DNA from: CBDUXP01 sp965371225 [NCBI: uncultured bacterium]
GTDB lineage: Bacteria; Abyssobacteria; SURF-5; CBDUXP01
NCBI GenBank assembly: GCA_965371225.1
Contig: CBDUXP010000050.1
Location: forward strand, 1-29,328
Length of the DNA stretch: 29,328 nucleotides
Reading direction: 5' to 3'
A program made the position numbers and the translations under genes. The notes under the pieces are model-generated. The model worked only from the letters and a program-made list of their open reading frames with translations. It did no database searches and was not told the origin of the DNA. Shown in pieces: positions 7,396-15,819 of the stretch; position 1 is the stretch's first letter; the number at the start of each line of letters is the position of its first letter.

Positions 7396-7410
7396 TGAGG
7401 CGCGGCCTCA
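7396..7410. repeat. Inverted repeat at the -35 of the merR-like promoter
   Basis: TGAGGC, GCG, GCCTCA: a perfect 6-bp inverted repeat that overlaps the -35 element (7408-7411) of the rightward promoter. It is a possible operator for the downstream MerR-type protein or another dimeric regulator. Short repeats of this kind also arise by chance in GC-rich DNA. Confidence 0.4.
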
Positions 7411-7434
7411 AGTTTCCCCACGCGCCGCCGATAG
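7408..7434 (+). promoter_or_regulatory. Sigma-28-type promoter for the merR-like gene and glycosyltransferase operon
   Basis: TCAAGTTT (7408-7415), 11 nt, then GCCGATAG (7427-7434), against the extended consensus TAAAGTTT-N11-GCCGATAA (14 of 16 positions). Predicted start near 7441 leaves a leader of about 25 nt with GGAAAGG (7451-7457) before the GTG at 7467. It is on the opposite strand to the fliC promoter and of the same class, so both units should be read by the same flagellar sigma factor. Confidence 0.75.
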
Positions 7435-7466
7435 TTAGGGCAATCACCCCGGAAAGGCCTAGCATC

Positions 7467-7892
7467 GTGGACGAGCCGTCAACAACCCGTTACAGCATTC
7501 GCGAGGTCAGCGAGCTGACCGGTGTGCCGGCGCACACACTCCGCTTCTGGGAAAAAGCCCTTCAGCCGATGCTGCAGCCTTACAGAACCCCAGGCGGACA
7601 AAGGCGTTACGACGACGGGCACCTGTCCGTGATCCGCGAGGTACACCGCCGCGTCTCTGAGGAGCATCAGAGCCTGGCCGCGGTGCGGCACACGCTCATC
7701 CGCCGCCAGGCCGGCGCGGACGCGGGCCAGGCGCTCAGCGGGAAGTTGCTGGAAGATCCCACCATTCAGCAGGCCCTCGACGATATCGCCGAGGCGCTCA
7801 AGCTCCGGGTGTTGCGCCTGCTGGACGCCGTCCCCGCCGATGCCTCAGGCGCGGCGCCGGCAGGATCGCCGGGGCAGGAAATTTCTCTGTGA
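7467..7892 (+). CDS. Small MerR-family regulator
   Basis: The 141-residue protein has an N-terminal MerR winged helix-turn-helix: YSIREVSELTGVPAHTLRFW, then the wing YRTPGGQRRYDDGHL (about residues 10-55). A helix (VIREVHRRVSEEHQSLAAVRHTL) and a second helical stretch near 100-125 follow. There are no cysteines for metal or redox sensing and no room for a ligand domain, so the effector is unclear. I place the start at the GTG at 7467 because GGAAAGG lies 9 nt upstream and the sigma-28 promoter starts transcription near 7441; an upstream ATG at 7323 in the same frame would precede that start. It is 54 bp before the first glycosyltransferase gene with no terminator between. It may control fliC, its own operon, or both. 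Confidence 0.82.
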   Translation: MDEPSTTRYSIREVSELTGVPAHTLRFWEKALQPMLQPYRTPGGQRRYDDGHLSVIREVHRRVSEEHQSLAAVRHTLIRRQAGADAGQALSGKLLEDPTIQQALDDIAEALKLRVLRLLDAVPADASGAAPAGSPGQEISL

Positions 7893-7946
7893 TCCCTCCC
7901 ATGTGCCGGCCAACTCACCCGAGCCCCGACCCCAAGGACTAGCCCC

Positions 7947-10900
7947 ATGCCCGCCTCCCACACCCCGCCCGAACATCCTGGTCGTATCCGCTCCCGCACC
8001 GTCGCGCCGCACGAGAAGCCCGTCTCGATCGTGCCGCCCCAGGAGTTGGCGTACTACGAAGGGCAGAGTCCCGACTTCACGTTGGATCTCGTGCCCGAGT
8101 CCGCGGCGCGCGTGTTGGACGTGGGCTGCGGCCGCGGGTGGCTCGGCCGCAAGTTGAAAGAACGGGGTGCGTGTGAGGTCGTCGGGATCGAGCACTTCGC
8201 CCCCGCGGCGGACCAGGCGCGCGAGGTGCTGGACGTGGTGTACACGGGCGACGTGGAAGCCGTGGCGTTCGACTATCCGGCCGGCTACTTCGACTGCATC
8301 GTGTATTCCGGCGTGCTCGAGCACATGCGCGACCCGTGGTTCGTGTTGTACGACCATCGCGCCATGCTGGCGGACGACGGGACCGTGGTGGCGCTGCTCC
8401 CCAACGTGCAGCACTACAGCGTGCTCCTGGACCTCTTGCAGGGCCGCTGGGAATACCAGGCCTCCGGCCAGCTCGACGCGACCCACTACCGGTTCTTCAC
8501 GCGCGGCGAGATCGTGCGCATGTTTGAAGCAACCGGCTTCCGCGTGGGCACCCTGCGCGGGCACAAGTTCTGGGATACCCCCGCCGAGGTGCTGCGTATG
8601 CGGCAGGCGCTGCAGGACACCGGCCTCGCCACGCCGGAATTCCTGGCGGACTTGGAGATGTACATCTGGACGCTGCGGGTGGACAAGATCGCCGCGTGGA
8701 CGCCGCCCGAGCGGACAGTGAAGCCGGTTCGCATCGCCGGGGTCGGCACCCTGGCCCCATCCGCCGCCGCCGCACCGGCGCCCGCTCCGGCGGCGGCCGT
8801 CGCGGCCGCGACGGAGGACACGGCCGCGCCCGAGACCAGCATCATCATTGTGAGCTACAACTCCCGCGCCGACCTTGAGCCCTGCCTGGATTCCATCGCG
8901 GCCCACTCCCGCACGCGGTACGAGATCATCGTCATCGACAACGACTCGACCGACGGGACGCCGGATTGGCTGCGCGGGCGGACGGACGTGCAGTCCATCT
9001 ACAACGACTCGAACCGCGGCTATAGCGTGGCCGCGAATCAGGGGCTTCGGGAGGCGCGTGGCACGTACTGCATCCTGCTCAACCCGGACACCGTCGTGAC
9101 CGACGGGTGGGACGCGCGCCTGATCGCCCAGGCCTCGGAGCCGGCCGTCGGCGCCGTGGGTCCGGTGGCGAATGGCGCCTCCTGCTGCGGCTGGCAGCGC
9201 CTGGAAATGTGGCTGAAGGAGAAGCTGACGGGCGAGCAGCAAGTGGGGGACATCGCGCGCAAGATGGCCGCGTGGTACCCCGGCCAGAGCCGCGAGACGA
9301 AATTGCTCACCGGGTTCTGTCTGTGCGTGCCCAAGCGCGTGTTCGATGAAGTGGGCCTGCTGGATGAAGACCTGTTCATCGGCAACGATGACGTGGATTT
9401 CTCGCTGCGCCTGCAGTGGGCCGGCTACCGGTTGCTCGTGGCGCTCGACACGTTCGTCTTGCACAAGGGCATGCAGAGTTTCAAGACGCTGTCCGACGCG
9501 GTGCGGGCGCGCTACATTCAGGAAAGCACGGACGTGCTCTACGCGAAATTGGAAGCGCGCTTTGGCAAGGGCCAGGTGCCCACGTGGCCGGAACTCATCG
9601 AGCTGCCCTGGCACCTGCCCTCACAGTTTCGCGAAGACGAATTCACCGGCGAACGGGCCAATCCCCACTCGCCGAACATGCGGCAGGACATTATGGTCGA
9701 GCATTGGGCGCGGTACGAACTGGCGCAACCGTACGCCCGGGGCAAGCGCGTGCTCGACGCCGCCTGCGGGACCGGCTACGGCAGCGCGCACTTGGCGGAG
9801 GTCGCGGCGCTGGTGACCGGGTGGGACATTGACGGCGCGACCGCCGCCTACGCCCAGACCAAGGCGCCGCACGGGAACCTGCACTTTGGGGTCGGGGACG
9901 TGCGCACCCTGCCCCTGGCCGACCGGTCGTTCGACCTCATCACCAGCTTCGAGACCATCGAACACGTGGTCGAGGGCCGACAGGTGCTCGCCGAGTTCCA
10001 GCGGCTCTTGACGCCCGACGGGACGCTGCTCATCTCTACCCCCCTCGGCAGCGAAGACGGTAACCCCTACCACTTCGCCCACTACAACCGCGCCGATTTC
10101 GGTCCCATGTTGGGAGAGTTTTTCGACAGTGTGGAAATGCAATACCAGCGGGGCGGCTCGTTTAGCGAAACAACGAACGTCCCGATGGTGCTCGACCGGT
10201 TCGCCGACGAGTACGCGCTGGCCATCTGCCGCAAGCCGAAGCCGCTCAACGGCCAAGCCCGGCCCGAGGCCGACGCCGTCCAGCCCGAACCGCAGGAGGT
10301 GGAAATGCGTCACCCCAGCAACGGCACCAGCGCGCCGGTCCCCCAGCCGGTCCCCGCGCGGAACGGCGACGCCCGCGTGGCCCGGCCGACCGTCAGCGTC
10401 ATCATTCCCGTCTGGAATCAGTTGCACTACACCCAGCTGTGCGTGCAGAGCGTGCGCGAACGCACCCCGGAATCCGTGGAGTTGATCGTGGTGGATAACG
10501 GCAGCACGGACGGCACCGGCGAGTGGTTGGCCGCCCAAGCGGATGTCCACACCATCACCAATCCGGAAAATCTCGGCTTCGGCCCCGCGTGCAATCAGGG
10601 CATGGCCGCTGCCAGTGGGGACTACCTGGTCCTGCTGAACAACGACACGGTTGTGACCCCGGGCTGGACGACTCCCCTCATCGCGGCCCTCACCACGCAT
10701 TCCGAGGTGGGGCTGGTGGGCCCCTTGGCCAATCGCGTCGGCGGGTGGCAGATGGACGGCGGCTGCACGTACACCGACGACGAGGGTCTGCGGGCGCATG
10801 CCGCGGCTCGCGCCGCCGAGCGGCCGGGCGCGTGCGAGGATCTCCCCATCCTCTCCGGCTTCTGCTGGATGCTGACGCGTGCGACCTACGACCTGATCGG

Positions 10901-11864
10901 GCCGATGGACGAGCGGTTCGGTATCGGCATGTTCGAGGACAACGACTACTGCAAGCGCGTGGCCATGGCCGGCTTGCGGCTGCTTGCGGTGCACGATGTG
11001 GTGATCCACCACCAGTGCAGTGTCACCTTCCGAGCCGCCGGCATCGACTACACCGCGCAGATGGACACGAATCGCGAGGTGTTCAAACAGAAATGGGCGG
11101 ACGATGCCACGTGCCAAGGTATCGAGGCGTTCCAGGTCGGAGACTTCGACGGCGCAATCGCCCACTTCGAACGCGCGATTGCGGAGAACCCGCAGTATTC
11201 CGATCCCTACTCGAACCTGGCGGTGACCCTCGGGCGCGTGCGGCGCTGGGCGGACACGGCGCGCGTGCTCGAACAGTTGTGCGAACTCCGGCCGCTCCAC
11301 TGGCGGTCCCACCTCCAGTTGGCCAACGTGTACCATCGGCTCGAACGTCCGATGGACGCCGGCCGCCAGGTGGAGTTCCTGCTGAACCAGCCGTTCCTGC
11401 CCGACGGGGTCCGCGAGATGGTCCTCGTGCTCGCCGGCGAACTGGCCGTGTGCGTGCAGGAATGGGACACGGCGGTGAACGCGTTTCGGTCCGCCCTCAG
11501 CATTCGCGATGACGTGGCGGGCGCGTGGAACGGATTGGGCCTGGTTGCCCATCACCTGGGCCACACGGAAGAAGCGCGCACGTCCTTCGAGCGCGCCAGC
11601 ACCCTGGACGAACAGGCCGCCGATCCGCACAGCAACCTGGGCGTGTTGGCCTGGGAAGCCGGAGAGGTGGATGCCGCCCTCGGCTGCTTCACCGCGGCGC
11701 TCGATCGCGACCCACTGCACGCGGACGCGCTGGAGAACTACGTCGCGGCGGCCGTGCCCGAGGGCAAGGCGCGCGGCGCGCGGGAGCGGGTCGAAGCCGC
11801 GCTCGCGCTCCATCCCGCGTGGGAAGCGGGACAGCAGCTCCTCGCCATGTGCGAGGCCGAATAG
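7947..11864 (+). CDS. Methyltransferase-GT2-methyltransferase-GT2-TPR fusion protein
   Basis: The 1305-residue modular protein has five parts. Methyltransferase 1 (about 30-270) has SAM motif VLDVGCGRGW and FDCIVYSGVLEH. An Ala/Pro linker precedes GT2 domain 1 (about 297-540), with SIIIVSYNSR, DNDSTDGT, a metal site LLNPDTVV and a late IGNDDVDFSLR. Methyltransferase 2 (about 560-770) has VLDAACGTGYG and FDLITSFETIEHV. GT2 domain 2 (about 813-1045) has VSVIIPVWNQ, DNGSTDGT, LLNNDTVV and FEDNDYCKR. TPRs run from about 1050 to the end. Both GT2 domains use N-P/N-D where DXD is usual, as in rhamnosyltransferase-like GT2s. AAGGA (7934-7938) precedes the ATG. There is no signal or membrane segment, so it acts in the cytoplasm. 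Large GT/methyltransferase fusions beside flagellin genes (for example Pseudomonas Fgt proteins) glycosylate flagellin; that role is inferred here. Confidence 0.9.
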   Translation: MPASHTPPEHPGRIRSRTVAPHEKPVSIVPPQELAYYEGQSPDFTLDLVPESAARVLDVGCGRGWLGRKLKERGACEVVGIEHFAPAADQAREVLDVVYTGDVEAVAFDYPAGYFDCIVYSGVLEHMRDPWFVLYDHRAMLADDGTVVALLPNVQHYSVLLDLLQGRWEYQASGQLDATHYRFFTRGEIVRMFEATGFRVGTLRGHKFWDTPAEVLRMRQALQDTGLATPEFLADLEMYIWTLRVDKIAAWTPPERTVKPVRIAGVGTLAPSAAAAPAPAPAAAVAAATEDTAAPETSIIIVSYNSRADLEPCLDSIAAHSRTRYEIIVIDNDSTDGTPDWLRGRTDVQSIYNDSNRGYSVAANQGLREARGTYCILLNPDTVVTDGWDARLIAQASEPAVGAVGPVANGASCCGWQRLEMWLKEKLTGEQQVGDIARKMAAWYPGQSRETKLLTGFCLCVPKRVFDEVGLLDEDLFIGNDDVDFSLRLQWAGYRLLVALDTFVLHKGMQSFKTLSDAVRARYIQESTDVLYAKLEARFGKGQVPTWPELIELPWHLPSQFREDEFTGERANPHSPNMRQDIMVEHWARYELAQPYARGKRVLDAACGTGYGSAHLAEVAALVTGWDIDGATAAYAQTKAPHGNLHFGVGDVRTLPLADRSFDLITSFETIEHVVEGRQVLAEFQRLLTPDGTLLISTPLGSEDGNPYHFAHYNRADFGPMLGEFFDSVEMQYQRGGSFSETTNVPMVLDRFADEYALAICRKPKPLNGQARPEADAVQPEPQEVEMRHPSNGTSAPVPQPVPARNGDARVARPTVSVIIPVWNQLHYTQLCVQSVRERTPESVELIVVDNGSTDGTGEWLAAQADVHTITNPENLGFGPACNQGMAAASGDYLVLLNNDTVVTPGWTTPLIAALTTHSEVGLVGPLANRVGGWQMDGGCTYTDDEGLRAHAAARAAERPGACEDLPILSGFCWMLTRATYDLIGPMDERFGIGMFEDNDYCKRVAMAGLRLLAVHDVVIHHQCSVTFRAAGIDYTAQMDTNREVFKQKWADDATCQGIEAFQVGDFDGAIAHFERAIAENPQYSDPYSNLAVTLGRVRRWADTARVLEQLCELRPLHWRSHLQLANVYHRLERPMDAGRQVEFLLNQPFLPDGVREMVLVLAGELAVCVQEWDTAVNAFRSALSIRDDVAGAWNGLGLVAHHLGHTEEARTSFERASTLDEQAADPHSNLGVLAWEAGEVDAALGCFTAALDRDPLHADALENYVAAAVPEGKARGARERVEAALALHPAWEAGQQLLAMCEAE

Positions 11865-11898
11865 CAAGCCACCGATGCCACCCGCCAAGGAGCCCGCC

Positions 11899-14800
11899 AT
11901 GGCCGACGCCCCCCCGCTCAGCCTCTGCATGATCGTGAAGAACGAGGCCGCGTGCCTCGGGCGCTGTCTCACAAGCGTGCGCGACCTCGTCGACGAGATG
12001 GTGATCGTGGACACCGGCTCCACCGACGACACGGTCGCCATCGCGAAGTCCTTCGGGGCGCGCGTTCTGCACGAGCCCTGGACGGACGACTACAGCGCGC
12101 CGCGGAACATGAGTCTGGCCGCGGCCACGGGCCACTGGCTGCTCGTGCTCGACGCGGATGAAGTGCTCAGTCCGCAGGATCACGGTGCGATCCGCGACGC
12201 CATGACGGACGCCCGGGTGACCGGCTTTCGCATGCGCACGCGCAATTACGTGGCCGACCTCTCCATGGCCGACGCGGTGCAGAACCCGGACCCGCCGCCG
12301 GAAGGAGAAGGTTTCCCCGCCTGGGTGCCGTCGGACAAGGTCCGCCTCTTCCGCGGCGTGCCGCACGTGCGTTTCCGCGGCGCGATTCACGAAGTGGTGG
12401 ACGCCAGCATCCGCGAGGGCGGTGGCCGGATCGAATTCCTTGACGTGCCCGTGCACCACTACGGGTTCGTCGAGCAGCAGGACACGGACGGGAGCAAGCT
12501 GGCTATGCAGCGGCGCGTGGCCGAACGCAAGGTGGCGGACGCGCCGGACGACTTCAAGGCCCACTACGAGTTGGCCGTCATCCTGCACTCCGGCGGCGAG
12601 TTCGCTGAGGCCCGGGTCGTCCTGGATCGGTCGCTCCAGTTGAAGGATGACTGGGCGCTCAGCCAGTACGAACTGGGGTTCGTGTGTGAACGGTTGGAGG
12701 ATTGGGCGGAAGCGATCGCGGCCTACCACCGCACCCTCGCGTTGGATCCGACGCACCTCAGCGCGGGCCTGAACCTGGGCGTGTTGGCCCTTCGCGCCGG
12801 CCGGCAGGACGAGGCCGAACGCGTCTTGCGCGCCGTCACCGAGCACCATCCGCGGGACGCGCGGGGCTGGAACAATCTCGGTGCGGTGTTCGGTCATGTC
12901 GGCCGGGACGCCGAGGCCGAAGCGGTGTGGCGCGAAGCCCTCCGCGTGGACCCCGCCAATGCCGAGGCGCGGCAGAATCTCGACCGCCTGGCCGAGCGCG
13001 CCGCGGCCGGCCCGACCGGTCCTCGCGTGTCGCTCTGCATGATCGTGCGGGACGAGGAAGCGAACCTGCACGCGGCGGTGGCGCCCCTCGTCCCCCTCGT
13101 GCACGAGATCGTGATCGTGGATACCGGCTCCACCGACGGGACCGTCGCCTTGGCCGAATCTCTCGGCGCCCAGGTCGTGGACTTTCCCTGGTGCGACGAT
13201 TTCGCGGCAGCCCGCAACGCCGGCCTCGAACGCGCGACCGGCGACTGGATTGTCTGGCTGGACGCGGACGACCGGCTTCCGGAAACCTCGCTGTCCGCCT
13301 TGGCGTCCGCGCTGCGGCAGCCGCCGGATCACGCGGTGCAGTGGTGCATCGAATCCCAGTCGGGCGCGCGCGAGCCCGTGCGCTTCCTGCAGCTGCGGCA
13401 GTTTCCCCGACGGGCGGACGTGCGGTGGACCGGCCGGATTCACGAAGAGGTCACGTCCGCCGTGCGGGCTGCAGGCCTCCCGATAGACGCCGCTGAGAAC
13501 GTGGTGGTGGTGCACACCGGCTATCGCGATGAGGTCACTCTCCAGCGCAAGCACGAACGGAACGTGCGCCTGTTGGAATTGGCGCGCGAGGACACGCCGG
13601 ACAGTGCCACCGTCTGGCATCACCTGTCGCAGATGTACGCCCTGCTCGGCCGGCGCGACGAGGCGGTCGCGGCATGCGAACGCCTCCTGGCGATGGAGCC
13701 CCTGGACGGCGACGAACGGTACTTTGGCCTCCAGGCGCGGGTCCGGCTCGCGCAACTGGCCGTGCGCGATGAGGACACGGCGCGGGCGACGGAGGTGCTG
13801 ACCGGGGCGCTGGCGATCGTGCCGCACTATCCGCCCGCCGAATACCTTCTTGGGGAGCTGTTGTGGCAAGCGGGCGATGTGCAAGCCGCCACGCCGTACC
13901 TGCACAACGTGGCGCGCGCCCACATGCCCCTGAGTGACATCCCCCTCCCCATGCCCGCGTTGCGCGCGGGCGCGTTAAACATTCTCGGTCGCATCGCCCA
14001 GTCGGCTGGCCAGCCCGCTCAGGCGCTCGCGTTTTTCGAACAGGCGCTGGAGGAGAGTCCCCACGTCGCGGTGATCCACGCCAACCAGGCGGATGCCCTG
14101 CTGGCGCTGGGCCGCGGGCCGGACGCCCAGCGGGCGGCGCGCCGCGCGCGGGAACTGGCGCCGGACGATTTGCAGATCGCCCAACGCACGCAGGCGGCTC
14201 TCGCGTCCGCGGACGCAACCGCCGACCCGGAGGTCCTGCTGTCCCTTTGCATGATCGTGCGCGATGAGGCGGAGAATCTCCGGCAGTTGTTGCCCCAGGT
14301 CGCGGACGTGGTGGACGAACTGGTGGTCGTCGACACGGGGTCCGTGGATGACACGGTGGCCGTTGCAGAGGCGCATGGCGCGCGGGTGCTGCACACGGAG
14401 TGGGCGGACGATTTCGCCGCCGCGCGCAACACCGGCCTTGCCGAATCCCGCGGCCGCTGGGTGTTGTGGCTGGATGCGGACGATCGCGTGGAGCCCGCCC
14501 CGCTGGCGGGCCTCCGGCGGGTACTGGCCGGCATGCCGCCGCAGGCCGTGCGCTTGCCGGTGTGCTCGACCCTCGCCGGCGGCGGGGTGACGGCGCTGTC
14601 CCTGCGCGTCTTCCCGGCGGGGCACGGCGTGCGGTGGCAGGGGCGCGTACATGAAGACTTGGTCGAGTCCTGCCACGCGGCGGCATTGCCCATCGTGGAT
14701 TGCTTCGATCTGGTCATCCAGCATCTTGGCTACGCGGACCCCAAAACGCTGGCACGCAAGCTCCACCGCAATCGGCGGCTGCTGGAACTCCAACTGGCGG

Positions 14801-15819
14801 AACACCCGGACGATGTCCGGTTGGAGCTGCAACTCGCGCAGAACGAACGGGCCCTGGACGACCGGGCTGCCGCGGACGCGCGCCTGGTTCGGCTCTTGTC
14901 GAGCGGCCTGACCGATGCTCTGCGCGCCCAGGCGTTGGCGTTCCGCACCTCGCTTGCCGAAGAAACCGGTCAGCCGCAGGCGTGGCTCGAGTTGGCGCGC
15001 GCGTGGTATGAGCAGGCGCCTGACGACGCGGCCGCCCGGGTGAGTTACGCGCACGCCCTCACCCACGTGGAACAGTGGGCCGAGGCGCTCGCGGTGCTCG
15101 AGGGGATTCTCACGGACACCGTGCGGCCCGGCGCGGTGCCGGTCAACTTGGAAGCCCTCGAACGGCGCCGGCGCTACCTGCTGGGGCTCTGCTACCGCCA
15201 CGCGGGCCGGCAGGGCGATGCGTTGCGCGAACTCGCTGCGGTGCTTCACGCCAGTCCGGAAGACCCGGACGCCCTGTTCGAGACGGCGAACGTCAACTGG
15301 GACGCGGGCCAGTTCGCCGCGGCCGACGCCGGGTACGCGCGCGTCTTGGACGCGCACCCGCACTACGTACCGGCCCTGGTTCAACGCGGCAACATCGCGT
15401 TCAACCAGCAGCGGTTCGACGCGGCCGACACGTTTTACACCGCAGCGCTCGACGTGGACCCGAGTTTTCGTCCGGCGCAGGAGAACGCGTGTGCGGTTGC
15501 GATGGCCCGGGATGACCGACCGACCGCACGGGCACGCCTCGACACCGCGCTGGCCGCGTATCCGGACGCAGCGAACTTGCGCGTGTATCTCGCCGACCTC
15601 CAGTTCGCCGAAGCAGAGTACGGCCCCGCGCTGGACAGCTACCGGCGCTTTCTCACGGAACAGCCCGACGACGTGAAGGCCCTCACGCGACTCGGGGATT
15701 GCCTGCGTCTGCTGGGACATCCCGCCGAGGCGGGCCGCGCGTACGACGTGGCCCTGCACCTGGACCCCGCCTTCACCGGCGCCCGGCAGGGCCACGCGGC
15801 GCTCGCCGGGACGGCATGA
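11899..15819 (+). CDS. Triple GT2-TPR glycosyltransferase
   Basis: The 1306-residue protein is three consecutive GT2-plus-TPR modules. GT2 domains begin near residues 6, 375 and 778. Each has the same signature: SLCMIV[KR][ND]E, then VDTGS[TV]D[DG]TVA, a W-x-DD(Y/F) and RN motif, then a DAD metal site (VLDADEVL, WLDADDRL, WLDADDRV). TPR blocks lie at about 220-365, 560-770 and 960-1306. The CMIVKNE/DTGSTD signature is shared with WaaE/KdtX-like and SunS-like transferases, the latter acting on peptides. I start at the ATG at 11899 because AAGGAG lies 6 nt upstream; an in-frame ATG at 11875 would add eight residues. All three DAD sites are intact, so three active centres are likely. It follows the previous gene by 34 bp and overlaps the next by ATGA. 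Confidence 0.9.
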   Translation: MADAPPLSLCMIVKNEAACLGRCLTSVRDLVDEMVIVDTGSTDDTVAIAKSFGARVLHEPWTDDYSAPRNMSLAAATGHWLLVLDADEVLSPQDHGAIRDAMTDARVTGFRMRTRNYVADLSMADAVQNPDPPPEGEGFPAWVPSDKVRLFRGVPHVRFRGAIHEVVDASIREGGGRIEFLDVPVHHYGFVEQQDTDGSKLAMQRRVAERKVADAPDDFKAHYELAVILHSGGEFAEARVVLDRSLQLKDDWALSQYELGFVCERLEDWAEAIAAYHRTLALDPTHLSAGLNLGVLALRAGRQDEAERVLRAVTEHHPRDARGWNNLGAVFGHVGRDAEAEAVWREALRVDPANAEARQNLDRLAERAAAGPTGPRVSLCMIVRDEEANLHAAVAPLVPLVHEIVIVDTGSTDGTVALAESLGAQVVDFPWCDDFAAARNAGLERATGDWIVWLDADDRLPETSLSALASALRQPPDHAVQWCIESQSGAREPVRFLQLRQFPRRADVRWTGRIHEEVTSAVRAAGLPIDAAENVVVVHTGYRDEVTLQRKHERNVRLLELAREDTPDSATVWHHLSQMYALLGRRDEAVAACERLLAMEPLDGDERYFGLQARVRLAQLAVRDEDTARATEVLTGALAIVPHYPPAEYLLGELLWQAGDVQAATPYLHNVARAHMPLSDIPLPMPALRAGALNILGRIAQSAGQPAQALAFFEQALEESPHVAVIHANQADALLALGRGPDAQRAARRARELAPDDLQIAQRTQAALASADATADPEVLLSLCMIVRDEAENLRQLLPQVADVVDELVVVDTGSVDDTVAVAEAHGARVLHTEWADDFAAARNTGLAESRGRWVLWLDADDRVEPAPLAGLRRVLAGMPPQAVRLPVCSTLAGGGVTALSLRVFPAGHGVRWQGRVHEDLVESCHAAALPIVDCFDLVIQHLGYADPKTLARKLHRNRRLLELQLAEHPDDVRLELQLAQNERALDDRAAADARLVRLLSSGLTDALRAQALAFRTSLAEETGQPQAWLELARAWYEQAPDDAAARVSYAHALTHVEQWAEALAVLEGILTDTVRPGAVPVNLEALERRRRYLLGLCYRHAGRQGDALRELAAVLHASPEDPDALFETANVNWDAGQFAAADAGYARVLDAHPHYVPALVQRGNIAFNQQRFDAADTFYTAALDVDPSFRPAQENACAVAMARDDRPTARARLDTALAAYPDAANLRVYLADLQFAEAEYGPALDSYRRFLTEQPDDVKALTRLGDCLRLLGHPAEAGRAYDVALHLDPAFTGARQGHAALAGTA

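Larger units (their letters stand above)
6982..7466. other. Divergent regulatory region between fliC and the merR-like gene
   Basis: This 485-bp stretch has no convincing gene. It holds two sigma-28-like promoters facing away from each other (7289-7315 for fliC, 7408-7434 for the regulator) and an inverted repeat at the second promoter (7396-7410). It also holds the long fliC leader, with hairpins at 7040-7057 and 7006-7026 and the Shine-Dalgarno at 6991-6995. The middle of the leader (7060-7270) is GC-rich; its open frames have unnatural composition. Confidence 0.75.

Noticed and set aside
6982-7466. Sigma-54 (-24/-12) promoter for fliC
   Set aside because: No TGGCAC-N5-TTGC arrangement found upstream; the sigma-28 match is much better.
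7845-9614. 589-residue minus-strand frame opposite the first glycosyltransferase
   Set aside because: His/Arg/Val-rich antisense reading of a gene with intact methyltransferase and GT2 motifs.
9621-12041. 806-residue minus-strand frame
   Set aside because: Antisense to the GT2/methyltransferase protein; long only because GC-rich codon bias removes stops from the opposite strand.
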